Shown piece after piece: positions 18,453-27,326 of a DNA stretch of 64,000 bases. The DNA lies in assembly GCF_031846345.1 (NCBI RefSeq), contig NZ_JAVRHX010000001.1:124001-188000 (forward strand), read 5' to 3'. Source of the stretch: Glaciecola petra (GTDB taxonomy: Bacteria; Pseudomonadota; Gammaproteobacteria; Enterobacterales; Alteromonadaceae). Made by a program: the position numbers and the translations under genes. The number at the start of each line of letters is the position of its first letter. Position 1 is the first letter of the stretch. Under the pieces are notes generated by a model. That model saw only the letters and a program-made list of their open reading frames with translations, was not told where the DNA came from and made no database searches.

Positions 18453-19100
18453 TTATTGATCAATATAAGGTAATTCAGAAACAGTCGCATTTTGGCCAAC
18501 ATTAAAAATAAATACAGGGCCAAAGGCAATTTCTTGCTTGCCTGTGCCCACATGGAACGACACTTGTAATTCCCCAGCTTTATAGTTTTTTGTGGCGATG
18601 CCCGCAAATGAAAAAGACTGTAGTTTGTCGTTAAGTGTAATCGTGTTTGTAAAAATACTCCCGTAAGGCTCTATACTTTGTTGAACTCCTACGCCTTCAA
18701 TACGAATGGTATTTTGTCCTTTAGGAGGTGTTAGCGCTTTGGCGAAGAAAGTAAGATACAGTGCATCACCTTTCTTAACCGCGGGTGAAATAGGCAAAAT
18801 CACACCAGCATCGTATGCATTGCGTTTTTTAGGCGCATATACAAGCAAAATTTGACCACCAATCATGTTTGGATCAAGCGCAGTTTGGCTGCTCACGCCG
18901 TCACCATAAGTGCCTAAATTTTCTGGGTAAGGCGAGGCAATTATCTGACTATTTTCAGGCAATGCGACGATAAGACGGCTGTATGCCATATCGATTTCTT
19001 TACTTTTATCGTTGGCTTGCAAACCACAACTTAGCAAAGTTAAAAGCACTAACGTTAGCGGTTTAATTGCAGAATAATTTCTTAAAAATACAGAATTCAT
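18453..19100 (-). CDS. Secreted beta-sandwich (carbohydrate-binding-like) protein of unknown function
   Basis: 215 residues from ATG 19100; a longer start at 19157 would put 19 poorly hydrophobic residues before the signal peptide. The signal peptide (about 8-29) may end at a Cys-containing LLSCGLQA segment. The body reads like a jelly-roll of the galactose/carbohydrate-binding type, as found beside GH10 xylanases: KKGDALYLTFFAKAL, then FHVGTGKQEIAFGPVFIFNVG. There is no catalytic domain. It converges on tamB with 26 bases between stops. Glycan binding is a fold-based guess; I do not recognise the family with certainty. Confidence 0.6.
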   Translation of the reverse strand: MNSVFLRNYSAIKPLTLVLLTLLSCGLQANDKSKEIDMAYSRLIVALPENSQIIASPYPENLGTYGDGVSSQTALDPNMIGGQILLVYAPKKRNAYDAGVILPISPAVKKGDALYLTFFAKALTPPKGQNTIRIEGVGVQQSIEPYGSIFTNTITLNDKLQSFSFAGIATKNYKAGELQVSFHVGTGKQEIAFGPVFIFNVGQNATVSELPYIDQ

Positions 19101-19273
19101 AGGATGCTCAATATGGTTATTTTGAATAAAAATAAGGCATCCTTGATAAATATTCAATTATATAAAGTCACATTTTGTTTATTAAAATTACTCAAACAAT
19201 GCAATAGTTAATGGTCTTAGCAATTCACTAATCATATGACTAATACTTAGTTATCAATAATTAAATGTTGAAT

Positions 19274-19300
19274 TTGACCGCCATTGTTTCATAGTACGAT
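19274..19300 (+). promoter_or_regulatory. Possible sigma-70 promoter of the GST-like gene
   Basis: TTGACC (19274-19279), a 15-base spacer and TACGAT (19295-19300), 36 bases before the ATG at 19337. The -35 is good, the spacer is short and the -10 is weak. Confidence 0.35.
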
Positions 19301-19336
19301 TAGTGATTTTAAACACTTTGAATAACTGGAATTAGC

Positions 19337-20005
19337 ATGCTTACACTTTATGGGTTTGACGTTAGTAATTATTACAACATGATAAAATTAGCCATGGCGC
19401 TAAAAGGTATAGAGTATAAAACGGTGATGACTTATCCCAATCAAACGCCAGAATACTTAGCAATTTGTCCAACTGGTAAAGTGCCAGCATTACAAACTGA
19501 ACATGGCGTTTTAGTCGAATCTAACGTTATTTTAGAGTATCTCGATGAAATAGAACCAAGTGTACCGCTACTTTCTGGGAATGCTTTTGAGCGAGCAAGA
19601 ATTCGTGAGTTGTCGAAAATGGTGGAGCTATATATAGAGCTACCTGCGCGCCGTTGCCACCATGAAGCATTTTGGGGTGTGCCAGTAGCAGACGTCACTA
19701 AAAAAGAAGTCAAACGCGCACTTTATGTTGGCATACAAAGCTTAGCCAGAGCAGCGTCGTTTTCGCCCTACCTTGCTGGTGACAAGCTCAGCGCAGCAGA
19801 CATCATGTTTTACTACTCTGCAGATCTCGCCGCTGGTGTTGCCAAGAAACTTTATGACATTGACCTATTAGCAGAAGCACCTGGTGCTAAAGAGTTGATG
19901 AAAAAAATGAGTGAATTGCCTGAAGCGCAACAAATTAATGCAGACAAAAAAGCCGCACAGCCAGCATTTAATGCGTACTTAGCAAAAGCCTTTGGAAAAG
20001 CTTAA
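19337..20005 (+). CDS. Glutathione S-transferase family protein
   Basis: 222 residues. The N-terminal thioredoxin-like half has the GST pattern: MLTLYGFDVSNYYNMIKLAMALKG, the cis-Pro segment GKVPALQ and the glutathione gamma-Glu site VESNVILEYLDE. The C-terminal half is all-helical, with LSAADIMFYYSADLA matching the conserved N-capping box region. The usual catalytic Ser/Cys/Tyr near residue 9-12 would be Ser10 or Tyr12/Tyr13. It is probably a soluble cytosolic detoxification or stress enzyme. It stands alone, between the secreted beta-sandwich gene and the peptide-export operon. Confidence 0.85.
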   Translation: MLTLYGFDVSNYYNMIKLAMALKGIEYKTVMTYPNQTPEYLAICPTGKVPALQTEHGVLVESNVILEYLDEIEPSVPLLSGNAFERARIRELSKMVELYIELPARRCHHEAFWGVPVADVTKKEVKRALYVGIQSLARAASFSPYLAGDKLSAADIMFYYSADLAAGVAKKLYDIDLLAEAPGAKELMKKMSELPEAQQINADKKAAQPAFNAYLAKAFGKA

Positions 20006-20118
20006 TAAGGTGTAGCCTTTGGGGTTGAGTGTTGCCGATTTGGATTGTTCAAAAAATGCCCAACCTAATATCGCACATTTATGTGGGGATCTTAGGTTAG
20101 CGTTTCGCTTTGTTATGT

Positions 20119-20334
20119 TTATACGGTTAAACTGCCTAGCTCTCGGTAGTATTGTGCGACCAAGGCATGGCGATTTCTAATTGCCAATTTTCGGTAAATA
20201 TTTGCACAATGGAACTTGACCGTTCGCTCGCTAATAAATAAATCACAAGCAATGATTTTGTTTGGTAGCCCGTCCATAATTTTTAGGGCTATTTGTTTTT
20301 CTCTGTTTGATAATACTTCAATATTGGTAAGCAT
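20119..20334 (-). CDS. Minimal LuxR/GerE-type HTH regulator (71 residues)
   Basis: Just a DNA-binding domain: LSNREKQIALKIMDGLPNKIIACDLFISERTVKFHCANIYRKL is the complete LuxR/FixJ four-helix HTH (about residues 8-52), with no receiver or autoinducer domain. Its ATG shares one base with the stop of the upstream exporter gene (TAATG), so it is translationally coupled to the operon. It may act like GerE-type single-domain regulators. A 21-bp palindrome upstream of the operon (23919-23939) is a candidate binding site. Autoregulation is inference. Confidence 0.82.
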   Translation of the reverse strand: MLTNIEVLSNREKQIALKIMDGLPNKIIACDLFISERTVKFHCANIYRKLAIRNRHALVAQYYRELGSLTV

Positions 20335-22538
20335 TAGTTATCATCCTTTTTGTTGGTTGAGGGTTGAAAGTTATCGCTTGAATAACTGATCTCAGTCAGG
20401 CCAATTGACGATAAAGCATAAATTTTGTTAGCGGTTGCAATAGCTTGTGGCCGATGAGCCACCATTACTATGGTGCAGGAGAGTTGTTTTAAGTTGTTGC
20501 AAATTGTGGCTTCTGTTTGAATATCTAAATGACTGGTCGCTTCGTCTAGCACCAACAATCGTGGCTTTTGATAGAGTGCTCTGGCTAGCAATAAACGTTG
20601 CTTTTGCCCCCCGCTAAGATTATCACCCATGTCGCCAATGAGAGATTCATACTGCATAGTCATGTGCATAATATCCTCATGAATACAGGCTACTTGCGCA
20701 CACTTTATTGCAAATTTGTAGTCAGGGCGTTGGTTGAACTGACATATATTGTCTATCAGAGAGCCATTTAGTAACTGGTCGTCTTGTAATACGCCGGCAA
20801 CACCTGCGTCTTGTCTATTCCAAGAATTGAGCGTTTGGCCATCAATAGAAATTGAGCCATCATCGTATTCATACAAACCTAATAAGCACATTAAAAAAGA
20901 GCTTTTGCCACACCCACTTTTGCCGACTATTGCGACCAACTCGCCTGATTCAAATACAGTGTTTATATTTTTAAAAAGTCTGCTTCTGGATTTATCATGA
21001 GCAAAACTTAACTCGTTGATATCTATCCGAGCACCCACGTCATTTTGAATATTCTGAGTTTTTTGCAAAGTAGTAAGTCTTTTATAAGCGAGTTTGTTTG
21101 TTAAGCTTGATGTGTTTTCTGGCTTTGTAAAAACAATGTCTTCAAGCCTTTTTAAATGCACTGATAACAAAGTGAATTCAATCCATTTGTCAATCATGCT
21201 AGTGCTAGCTGCAATAAACTTACCTTTATAGCTAATAAAAGCGAACAGCATTCCTAAGGTAAATGCGTTTTCCATAACAAGGCTTGCGGCAACAAAAATG
21301 ATGAATATATTCTCGAAGCCAAATAGCAATTTATTAATAGTGCTAAATCTAATTTGCCATTCACCAATTTTAATTTGTTGATTAACCAAGCAAACCAAAT
21401 GATTCATCCAGGTCGCAGTGGTTAGGGCCTCTTTTTGCGCTAATTTAGTCGTGGTGATAGCGCGAAGACTTTGCATAAAGTAACTCTGTTGCTTGGCGTC
21501 AGCATGCAGGGACTCTTGATTGTGTTGTTTTAGTGGATAGTAAAATACCCATCTCAATAAAGCGTAAAGCACCACCCAAAAAAGGACTAAAAAGCTCAAA
21601 AGGGGAGAATAAAAGAGCATTACGATTAAAGTAGCGACTCCTAATAAACTATCAATCATCGCACCCACTATGCCCTGTGAAACAATATTGCGTATATTTT
21701 GTAAAGACCCAAATCTGCTGACGATATCGCCCATATGTCGTGTTTTAAAATAACGCATAGGTAAACTTAATAAGTGTGAAAAAACGCGTTCAGAAATTAT
21801 CAAATTGAATTGATTGGAAAAACGCAATAGGAGTTGTTCCCTAGCCCAAGTTGTCAAAGTATCGATGCATAGCAAAATGGCAAATCCAAGCGCCAATACC
21901 AGCAATAGACTTTGATTTTGACTGGCAATAATGTGGTCGACAATTGTCTGCATATAAAATGGTGCCACAAGCATAAAGCACTGTAATAAAATAGATAATC
22001 CAAGCAGCCACAAAAGTTGCCTTTTAATACCGCTAATTCCCTGCATAAAATCGCTAAGCTTTAGTTGTTTTTGTTTTGTCAGTTTCTTGAACCCATGGTT
22101 TGGTATAAGCTCCAATCCTATGCCAGTAAAACAATAGCTACATTTTTCGAAACTGAGCTTACGTTTGCCTAAGGCAGGGTCGTTTATATGAACAAAGTTC
22201 CGAGTGACCTTCTCTAACACTACAAAATGGTTAAGATTCCAATGCAATACAGCTGGAAGCCTCAGGTTTTTGAGTTCGTTAAGAGATACTTTTAGCGCTC
22301 GACTAGTGAGTCCTAGGGTGTTACTTAACTCAACTAAGTCACTTAAATTAATGCCGCGAGATTGGAATGAACATGTATTTCTTAGGTCACGAATTTCAAT
22401 AAAATTTTCATAAAACTGGCAAATCATTGCTATACAGGCAAGCCCACATTCGCTCGATTCACTTTGCATGACAACCGGCACTCCACGTTTAGATAACGCA
22501 ATTTTTTGTAACCAAGTTACTTGGGACGCGGTATCCAT
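20334..22538 (-). CDS. Peptidase-containing ABC transporter (C39 domain, bacteriocin exporter type)
   Basis: 734 residues, the full PCAT architecture. The C39 cysteine peptidase (about 15-145) has SSECGLACIAM (Cys31), HWNLNHFVVLEK (His104) and IND (Asp120), so it should be active against double-glycine leaders. The transmembrane domain spans about 170-450. The ATPase has Walker A VGKSGCGKSS (538-547), signature LSGGQKQR (641-648), LLVLDEATSHLD and H-loop VAHRP. It should cut the leader and export the core peptide across the inner membrane. The ATG overlaps the adaptor stop as TAATG. No precursor is adjacent; the GG-leader peptide at 12.1-12.3 kb is the only candidate in the window. Confidence 0.93.
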   Translation of the reverse strand: MDTASQVTWLQKIALSKRGVPVVMQSESSECGLACIAMICQFYENFIEIRDLRNTCSFQSRGINLSDLVELSNTLGLTSRALKVSLNELKNLRLPAVLHWNLNHFVVLEKVTRNFVHINDPALGKRKLSFEKCSYCFTGIGLELIPNHGFKKLTKQKQLKLSDFMQGISGIKRQLLWLLGLSILLQCFMLVAPFYMQTIVDHIIASQNQSLLLVLALGFAILLCIDTLTTWAREQLLLRFSNQFNLIISERVFSHLLSLPMRYFKTRHMGDIVSRFGSLQNIRNIVSQGIVGAMIDSLLGVATLIVMLFYSPLLSFLVLFWVVLYALLRWVFYYPLKQHNQESLHADAKQQSYFMQSLRAITTTKLAQKEALTTATWMNHLVCLVNQQIKIGEWQIRFSTINKLLFGFENIFIIFVAASLVMENAFTLGMLFAFISYKGKFIAASTSMIDKWIEFTLLSVHLKRLEDIVFTKPENTSSLTNKLAYKRLTTLQKTQNIQNDVGARIDINELSFAHDKSRSRLFKNINTVFESGELVAIVGKSGCGKSSFLMCLLGLYEYDDGSISIDGQTLNSWNRQDAGVAGVLQDDQLLNGSLIDNICQFNQRPDYKFAIKCAQVACIHEDIMHMTMQYESLIGDMGDNLSGGQKQRLLLARALYQKPRLLVLDEATSHLDIQTEATICNNLKQLSCTIVMVAHRPQAIATANKIYALSSIGLTEISYSSDNFQPSTNKKDDN

Positions 22539-23797
22539 TAGCGTAATTCTTGTAGGGAAATCAATGAACTAAAAACCCATTCGAAAACACTTAATTCTTC
22601 AAGTGTTACCGATGCTGTAAAGAGCATGCCAGGTTTTAATAACCAGCTTTTGTTGCCGTGTGTTAGGTAGTTTGATTGTATTGACAACTGGCTCAAAAAT
22701 GATGGGGCAGAGGGGATTACAGGCAAAGATTGTCTATGTTGTGGCACCGTAACTTGCTTCGATATATGCTGTATTTTTGCACTAAGCATTCCAAAGCGTT
22801 TGTAATCAAAGCCATCTACTTTAATATTCACAATTTTATCAGTATTGATGAAATTTAAATCATGACTGGGAATATAAGCGAAGGCTTTTATGTGCGCCGA
22901 ATTCGCGGCAATATTGGCCATTAACTGATTATTAACAACGCTATCGCCTTTTCCTAAAGTAATATTTTCTATGAAACCATCTGTTGGCGCAGTAACGGTA
23001 TATTCTAAGGATTGTTTTATCGCTAACAACTCAGATTGTAATGAGCTTAGCAAGAGGGCTTTTTGTTGCGTTAATTCTATAATAGTTGTTCTAGTTTCTT
23101 TTGTTGCTTGAATGAACTTAGATTTTGCAGTTTGGGCATCTAATAACTGTATATTGATTTGACTTAGTTGCGTCTGATTATCGTGCAAATGAGAGTGGAT
23201 AACGTCGATTTGTGACTGCGCTATCAATCCTTTGTTTGCAAGAGATTGGTTTTCAGCTATTTGCTTAAGTAGTCTGTCGATTCTGCTAGCAATAAGAGCA
23301 GATTGTTTTGAAAGCAAGGTAGCTTTGCGGTTTATCAAGTCTTGTTGCGTTTCTAGATGCTTTGTTTTGGTCTCCATTAGCGTTTTTTGGGCATCAATTT
23401 GCGCAATTTTAAGCTCGTTTGTACGTTTTAAGGAGGCTCTTTTTATATTTAAATCTCGGTTGCTGGTGACAATCGACGAAGCTCTTTTTATGGTAAAAAG
23501 TGCTTGTCCCTTACTTATTAAATCGCCATTTTTCACCAACACACTCTCGATGATACCAACATTATCAGCTGATTTTATTGCGATACCCGGTTTGCTTGCC
23601 TCTATCCACCCTCTGATTTCTACCGTATTCGAAAAGGTGTAATTGTGAGCGAAATATATTGCGATAGTCACGCATAAAAATATCAATATAGTGATGGTAA
23701 GTATATTGAATGAAGGTAATAAGACGGCTTCACCATATTGCTTATCCTTTTGAGCATCTAGTGCTTCTTGTCTAAATAATGGTGTTTTTGCAATCAT
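22538..23797 (-). CDS. HlyD-family membrane fusion protein for peptide secretion
   Basis: 419 residues. A short cytoplasmic N-terminus, one transmembrane helix (about 31-51), a lipoyl-like half (ADNVGIIESVLVKNGDLISKGQALF), a long coiled-coil hairpin (about 110-260, rich in Gln, Lys and Leu), a second lipoyl half (VTAPTDGFIENI) and a beta-barrel. This is the periplasmic adaptor that joins a C39 exporter to a TolC-type channel. First gene of the three-gene operon; AGGTC lies near its ATG. A TolC-family protein is encoded at 39-41 kb and could be the partner. Confidence 0.92.
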   Translation of the reverse strand: MIAKTPLFRQEALDAQKDKQYGEAVLLPSFNILTITILIFLCVTIAIYFAHNYTFSNTVEIRGWIEASKPGIAIKSADNVGIIESVLVKNGDLISKGQALFTIKRASSIVTSNRDLNIKRASLKRTNELKIAQIDAQKTLMETKTKHLETQQDLINRKATLLSKQSALIASRIDRLLKQIAENQSLANKGLIAQSQIDVIHSHLHDNQTQLSQINIQLLDAQTAKSKFIQATKETRTTIIELTQQKALLLSSLQSELLAIKQSLEYTVTAPTDGFIENITLGKGDSVVNNQLMANIAANSAHIKAFAYIPSHDLNFINTDKIVNIKVDGFDYKRFGMLSAKIQHISKQVTVPQHRQSLPVIPSAPSFLSQLSIQSNYLTHGNKSWLLKPGMLFTASVTLEELSVFEWVFSSLISLQELR

Positions 23798-23867
23798 AAT
23801 GTTGACCTAATTAATGTTTTAGTCGTTTCTTAGTGAGCAATTAGCTTAATGAAGCAAGAGAGACGGT

Positions 23868-23873
23868 ATTATA
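23868..23873 (-). promoter_or_regulatory. Candidate -10 box of the peptide-export operon
   Basis: A perfect TATAAT on the minus strand, about 70 bases before the HlyD start. No good -35 is seen at 16-18 bases, which fits an activator-dependent promoter. The palindrome at 23919-23939 would be centred about 68 bases upstream of the expected start of transcription. Confidence 0.35.
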
Positions 23874-23918
23874 AAAATCAGGTCAAGTTGTTTAGTTAAA
23901 GGGCTAGGCATTAATCTT

Positions 23919-23939
23919 GTCTTGTACTTATTACAAGAC
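23919..23939. promoter_or_regulatory. 21-bp palindrome, candidate operator of the peptide-export operon
   Basis: GTCTTGTA (23919-23926), 5 bases, TACAAGAC (23932-23939): perfect 8-base arms. It lies in the 260-base divergent region between the HlyD gene and pnuC. Size and symmetry suit a dimeric HTH protein such as the LuxR-type product at the end of the same operon. No U-tract follows, so it is unlikely to be a terminator. Confidence 0.5.
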
Positions 23940-24057
23940 TAAAAGTCAGTGTTCAATAGCTTAATTATGGCTAATTGAAAACTTTACTTGCTGATGAGGC
24001 GGTATTTGTGCCATATTTATCTAACCATTAAAAAAGCTTAGCGTTTTTCTATTTCAT

Positions 24058-24696
24058 ATGACTTTAGAGCAATTTATTAGCGGCTTTTTGGGTGCCAGTA
24101 CAATAGAAATAGTCGCTGCAGTTTCTGGTTTTATTTGTATATTCCTCATTATTAAGCGCAATATTTGGTGCTGGTTTTTCGGTTTAATTCAAGTTTCTTT
24201 ATATACCTACATTTTTTTTAATATCAATTTATACTCAGATGCCGCATTGAATGTTGTTTACATATTTTTGCAATTTTACGGTTGGTGGAATTGGCGCGCA
24301 AATAGCCAGTCTACAGAACAGCAAGCAGACTTAGTGGTTGAGCATGGCACACTTATACATACAGCGCTTTGGACAGGCGTGGCGTTGTTAACGAGTGTAA
24401 TACTTGGTTATGTGATGGCAAATAAAACCGATGCTAGTTTTGCATATTTAGATGCATTCACCACTTGTACTAGCTTAGTTGCACAGTTTTTACTGACACG
24501 ACGTTATTTAGTAAATTGGACTTTTTGGATTGTGGTCGATGTGGTGGCAATTTATGTCTATTACCAAAAGGGCCTTTATCCTACATCACTTTTATATTTT
24601 ACATTTTTAGTCATGTGCTTTTTCGGCCAATATTCATGGTGGAAACAACATAAAAAGCAAACATCAACCTTATCAGAGTATCAGAGTGAGTCATAA
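24058..24696 (+). CDS. pnuC: PnuC-family nicotinamide riboside transporter
   Basis: 212 residues with about seven membrane spans. The family core is present: WCWFFGLIQVSLYTYIFF, LYSDAALNVVYIFLQFYGWWNW and a C-terminal YLVNWTFWIVVDVVAIYVYY repeat of the same aromatic/Asp pattern. PnuC proteins are facilitators whose substrate is trapped by phosphorylation inside. The next gene, overlapping by 11 bases, is a NadR-type kinase, which points to nicotinamide riboside rather than thiamine or riboflavin. Confidence 0.88.
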   Translation: MTLEQFISGFLGASTIEIVAAVSGFICIFLIIKRNIWCWFFGLIQVSLYTYIFFNINLYSDAALNVVYIFLQFYGWWNWRANSQSTEQQADLVVEHGTLIHTALWTGVALLTSVILGYVMANKTDASFAYLDAFTTCTSLVAQFLLTRRYLVNWTFWIVVDVVAIYVYYQKGLYPTSLLYFTFLVMCFFGQYSWWKQHKKQTSTLSEYQSES

Positions 24697-25222
24697 AAAA
24701 ATCACTAAAGTCGTCTTTATGGGCGCTCCTTCGACAGGAAAAACCACCATTGCGAAAAAATTAGCAGAGCACTTTTCGACGCAGCTAGTACTGGAATATG
24801 GGCGAACATTTTGGGAACAAAACCAAGTTGATCGATTGCTCAGTCAGGAGCAACTCTTGCATATTGCACAAGAGCAAATACGTCAAGAAGAGGAAGCGTT
24901 GTTAAAAGCAAACGAGTATTTATTTGTCGATACCAACGCGCTAACAACCTGGCACTTTGCCCAAGACTATTATGGTTGTGCATTACCCGAATTAGACAAA
25001 TTGGCTGATGAAAGTAAAGCTCGTTTTGATGTGGTATTTTTATGTTGCGATGACATTCCTTTTGAAGATACATGGGAGCGCTCTGGAGAAGTAAAACGCA
25101 AAGAGTTTCAGGTTTTTATAGAAAACCAGTTGGATAAACGTGGCATCAAATATCACGTATTAAAGGGCACAGTAAAACAAAGAATGAGTAAGGTGCTTGA
25201 TGTACTGAAAGCTGTTTCTTAA
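24686..25222 (+). CDS. NadR-like AAA ATPase / ribosylnicotinamide kinase
   Basis: 178 residues from GTG 24686, inside the end of pnuC. P-loop GAPSTGKTT (13-21), LEYGRTFWE and LFVDTNALTTWHF match the C-terminal kinase domain of NadR; the N-terminal HTH repressor and the adenylyltransferase domain are absent. It would phosphorylate nicotinamide riboside to NMN as PnuC brings it in. A separate NMN adenylyltransferase must be encoded elsewhere. Overlap with pnuC indicates translational coupling. Confidence 0.85.
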   Translation: MSHKKITKVVFMGAPSTGKTTIAKKLAEHFSTQLVLEYGRTFWEQNQVDRLLSQEQLLHIAQEQIRQEEEALLKANEYLFVDTNALTTWHFAQDYYGCALPELDKLADESKARFDVVFLCCDDIPFEDTWERSGEVKRKEFQVFIENQLDKRGIKYHVLKGTVKQRMSKVLDVLKAVS

Positions 25223-25341
25223 ATAAGAATGAGCTTTATTAGTACGGTTTACGCTGCTTAACTTATTAGCTTGAATTGGCGAGTTTTATCGCCACATTGT
25301 CTATACAAAAAGCGTTAAGAACTATAAACAGGATACCCAAC

Positions 25342-26499
25342 ATGTATAATTTTGAATTTAAAAACCAAACTGAAATTTTATTTGGAAAAGGACAAACGGC
25401 AAAAATCGCAAAACGTATACCTACTAATGCTAAAGTTCTTTTAATGTACGGTGGGGGTTCAATTAAAAAAAACGGTGTATATGATGATGTGGTTAAAGCG
25501 CTAGAAGGGATTTCTTATGCTGAATTTTCAGGCGTTGAGCCAAATCCGACTTTCGAAACGCTGTCTAAAGCCTTTACCATTATAAAAGATGAAGGTATTG
25601 ATTTTATTTTAGCTGTTGGCGGAGGCAGTGTTATAGATGGCGCCAAGTTCCTTGCTGCTGGTGCAAACTTTGAAGGTGATCCGTGGCATATTTTGGAAAA
25701 ACAGGCCCAGTTTTCGAATCCATTGCCTATTGGCGCGGTGTTAACCTTGCCTGCAACCGGTTCAGAAAGCAACGGTAACTCTGTAGTGACTAAAAAAGCA
25801 ACGCAACAAAAATTGGCGTTTGGTCACCCCAGTGTACAACCTATTTTTGCGGTTTTAGATCCTGAATATACCTTTACACTGCCACAAAAACAGATCAGCA
25901 ACGGAACGGTTGATGCGTTTGTACACGTGATCGAACAATACCTAACTTTTCCAGTCAATTCACCAATACAAGATGGCTTTGCTGAGTCAATTTTAAAAAC
26001 CCTCATACAAGAGGGACCTAAAGCGCTCGAAAACCCGAAAGACTATGATACTAGAGCAAATGTAATGTGGGCAGCAACAATGGCACTAAATGGCTTAATT
26101 GGACAAGGTGTCCCCCAAGATTGGGCAACTCATATGATTGGTCATGAATTAACCGCATTATTTGGCCTTGATCATGCTCAAACCTTAGCGATAGTGTTAC
26201 CTTCTTTAATGCGCAAACAAAAACAACAAAAATTCCAAAAAATTAAGCAATTAGGTCGCGAAGTATTTAAGTTTGAACATGAGTCAGAAGAAGAGTTAGT
26301 CGATGAGACGATTGCGGCAACTCAAGCGTTTTTTGAGCAGATGCAAGTTAAAACGCGCATTTCTGACTATGGTTTGGAAAAATCTGCGATAGACGACATC
26401 ATGGCAAAGTTAGAAGAAAATGGTCGCTTTAAATTGGGCGAGCACGGCGATATAAGCTTAGATGTATCAAAAGAAATTTTGGAAATGGCCTACGCTTAA
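25342..26499 (+). CDS. yqhD: NADPH-dependent alcohol dehydrogenase/aldehyde reductase, YqhD type
   Basis: 385 residues from ATG 25342, behind AGGATA; an upstream in-frame start (25276) would add 22 residues not found in the family. Group III iron-type alcohol dehydrogenase: GGGS (37-40) and GGGSVIDGAKF for the dinucleotide, PATGSESN, and metal ligands Asp191, His195, His264 and His278 at a constant -3 offset from E. coli YqhD. It reduces aldehydes, including lipid-peroxidation products, with NADPH. cobB follows after 52 bases. Confidence 0.93.
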   Translation: MYNFEFKNQTEILFGKGQTAKIAKRIPTNAKVLLMYGGGSIKKNGVYDDVVKALEGISYAEFSGVEPNPTFETLSKAFTIIKDEGIDFILAVGGGSVIDGAKFLAAGANFEGDPWHILEKQAQFSNPLPIGAVLTLPATGSESNGNSVVTKKATQQKLAFGHPSVQPIFAVLDPEYTFTLPQKQISNGTVDAFVHVIEQYLTFPVNSPIQDGFAESILKTLIQEGPKALENPKDYDTRANVMWAATMALNGLIGQGVPQDWATHMIGHELTALFGLDHAQTLAIVLPSLMRKQKQQKFQKIKQLGREVFKFEHESEEELVDETIAATQAFFEQMQVKTRISDYGLEKSAIDDIMAKLEENGRFKLGEHGDISLDVSKEILEMAYA

Positions 26500-26551
26500 A
26501 AACAGAAGTCTTTGAATAAAGGCTAGGATTAAAAGTTTATGATGAAAAACG

Positions 26552-27298
26552 ATGCCAGCAAATAAAATCAGTACTATTGCGTCTTTGAAAAATAAAAAAG
26601 CCCTTAAAATAGTTGTGCTCACGGGCGCTGGTATATCTGCAGAATCTGGCATTAAGACGTTTAGAGATAATAATGGGCTCTGGGAAAACCATAGCGTTGA
26701 AGAAGTCGCCACGCCAGAAGGTTTTGCGGCTAATCCCGGTTTGGTTTACCGGTTTTACAATGAGCGGCGTCAGCAATTGTTATCACCCAGCATTAAGCCG
26801 AACGAAGCTCACAATGCCTTGGCTAAACTAGAACAAGGTTTAGGTAATAATGTAGTTGTAGTAACACAAAATGTTGATAACTTGCATGAGCGGGCTGGTA
26901 ATAAAAACGTGATTCATATGCATGGTGAACTATTATCGGTCAAGTGTCCGCAAAGTAATAAATCGATTTATACTGAATCAAACACTGACGCCACAATGCT
27001 TTGCGAGTGCTGCAAAACGCCAAATAGTCTGCGCCCCGATATTGTATGGTTTGGTGAAGTCCCTTATCACATGGACCGAATTGAACAACACTTATATCAA
27101 GCAGATATCTTTGTTTCTATTGGCACCTCGGGCAATGTGTATCCGGCAGCTGGCTTTGTGAGTTTTGCCAACAGTTGTGGAGCGCATACTGTAGAGCTAA
27201 ATCTAGAGCCTAGCGAAACAGAATCGCAATTTGAAGAAAAAATACATGGTCCTGCGTCGGTTATTGTGCCTCAATTTGTTGAGGACATATTAGCTTAG
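26552..27298 (+). CDS. cobB: NAD-dependent protein deacylase CobB (sirtuin)
   Basis: 248 residues. Class III sirtuin motifs: LTGAGISAESGIKTFRD (24-40), TQNVDNLHERAG, catalytic HMHGE (His124), zinc cysteines KCPQS and CECC, and WFGE. Tyr69 and Arg72 in FYNERRQQL match the E. coli Tyr92/Arg95 pair that lets the enzyme remove succinyl as well as acetyl groups from lysine. It lacks the N-terminal extension of the longer E. coli form. Downstream of yqhD in a group of pyridine-nucleotide genes. Confidence 0.94.
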   Translation: MPANKISTIASLKNKKALKIVVLTGAGISAESGIKTFRDNNGLWENHSVEEVATPEGFAANPGLVYRFYNERRQQLLSPSIKPNEAHNALAKLEQGLGNNVVVVTQNVDNLHERAGNKNVIHMHGELLSVKCPQSNKSIYTESNTDATMLCECCKTPNSLRPDIVWFGEVPYHMDRIEQHLYQADIFVSIGTSGNVYPAAGFVSFANSCGAHTVELNLEPSETESQFEEKIHGPASVIVPQFVEDILA

Positions 27299-27326
27299 TC
27301 ACCACTCTTGTCGTGTAACTAACATT

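Noticed and set aside
20062..20098. Nested hairpin (AACCTAA/TTAGGTT around CACAT/ATGTG) between the GST and LuxR-type genes as terminator
   Set aside because: Broken stem and no U-tract on either side; too weak to call.
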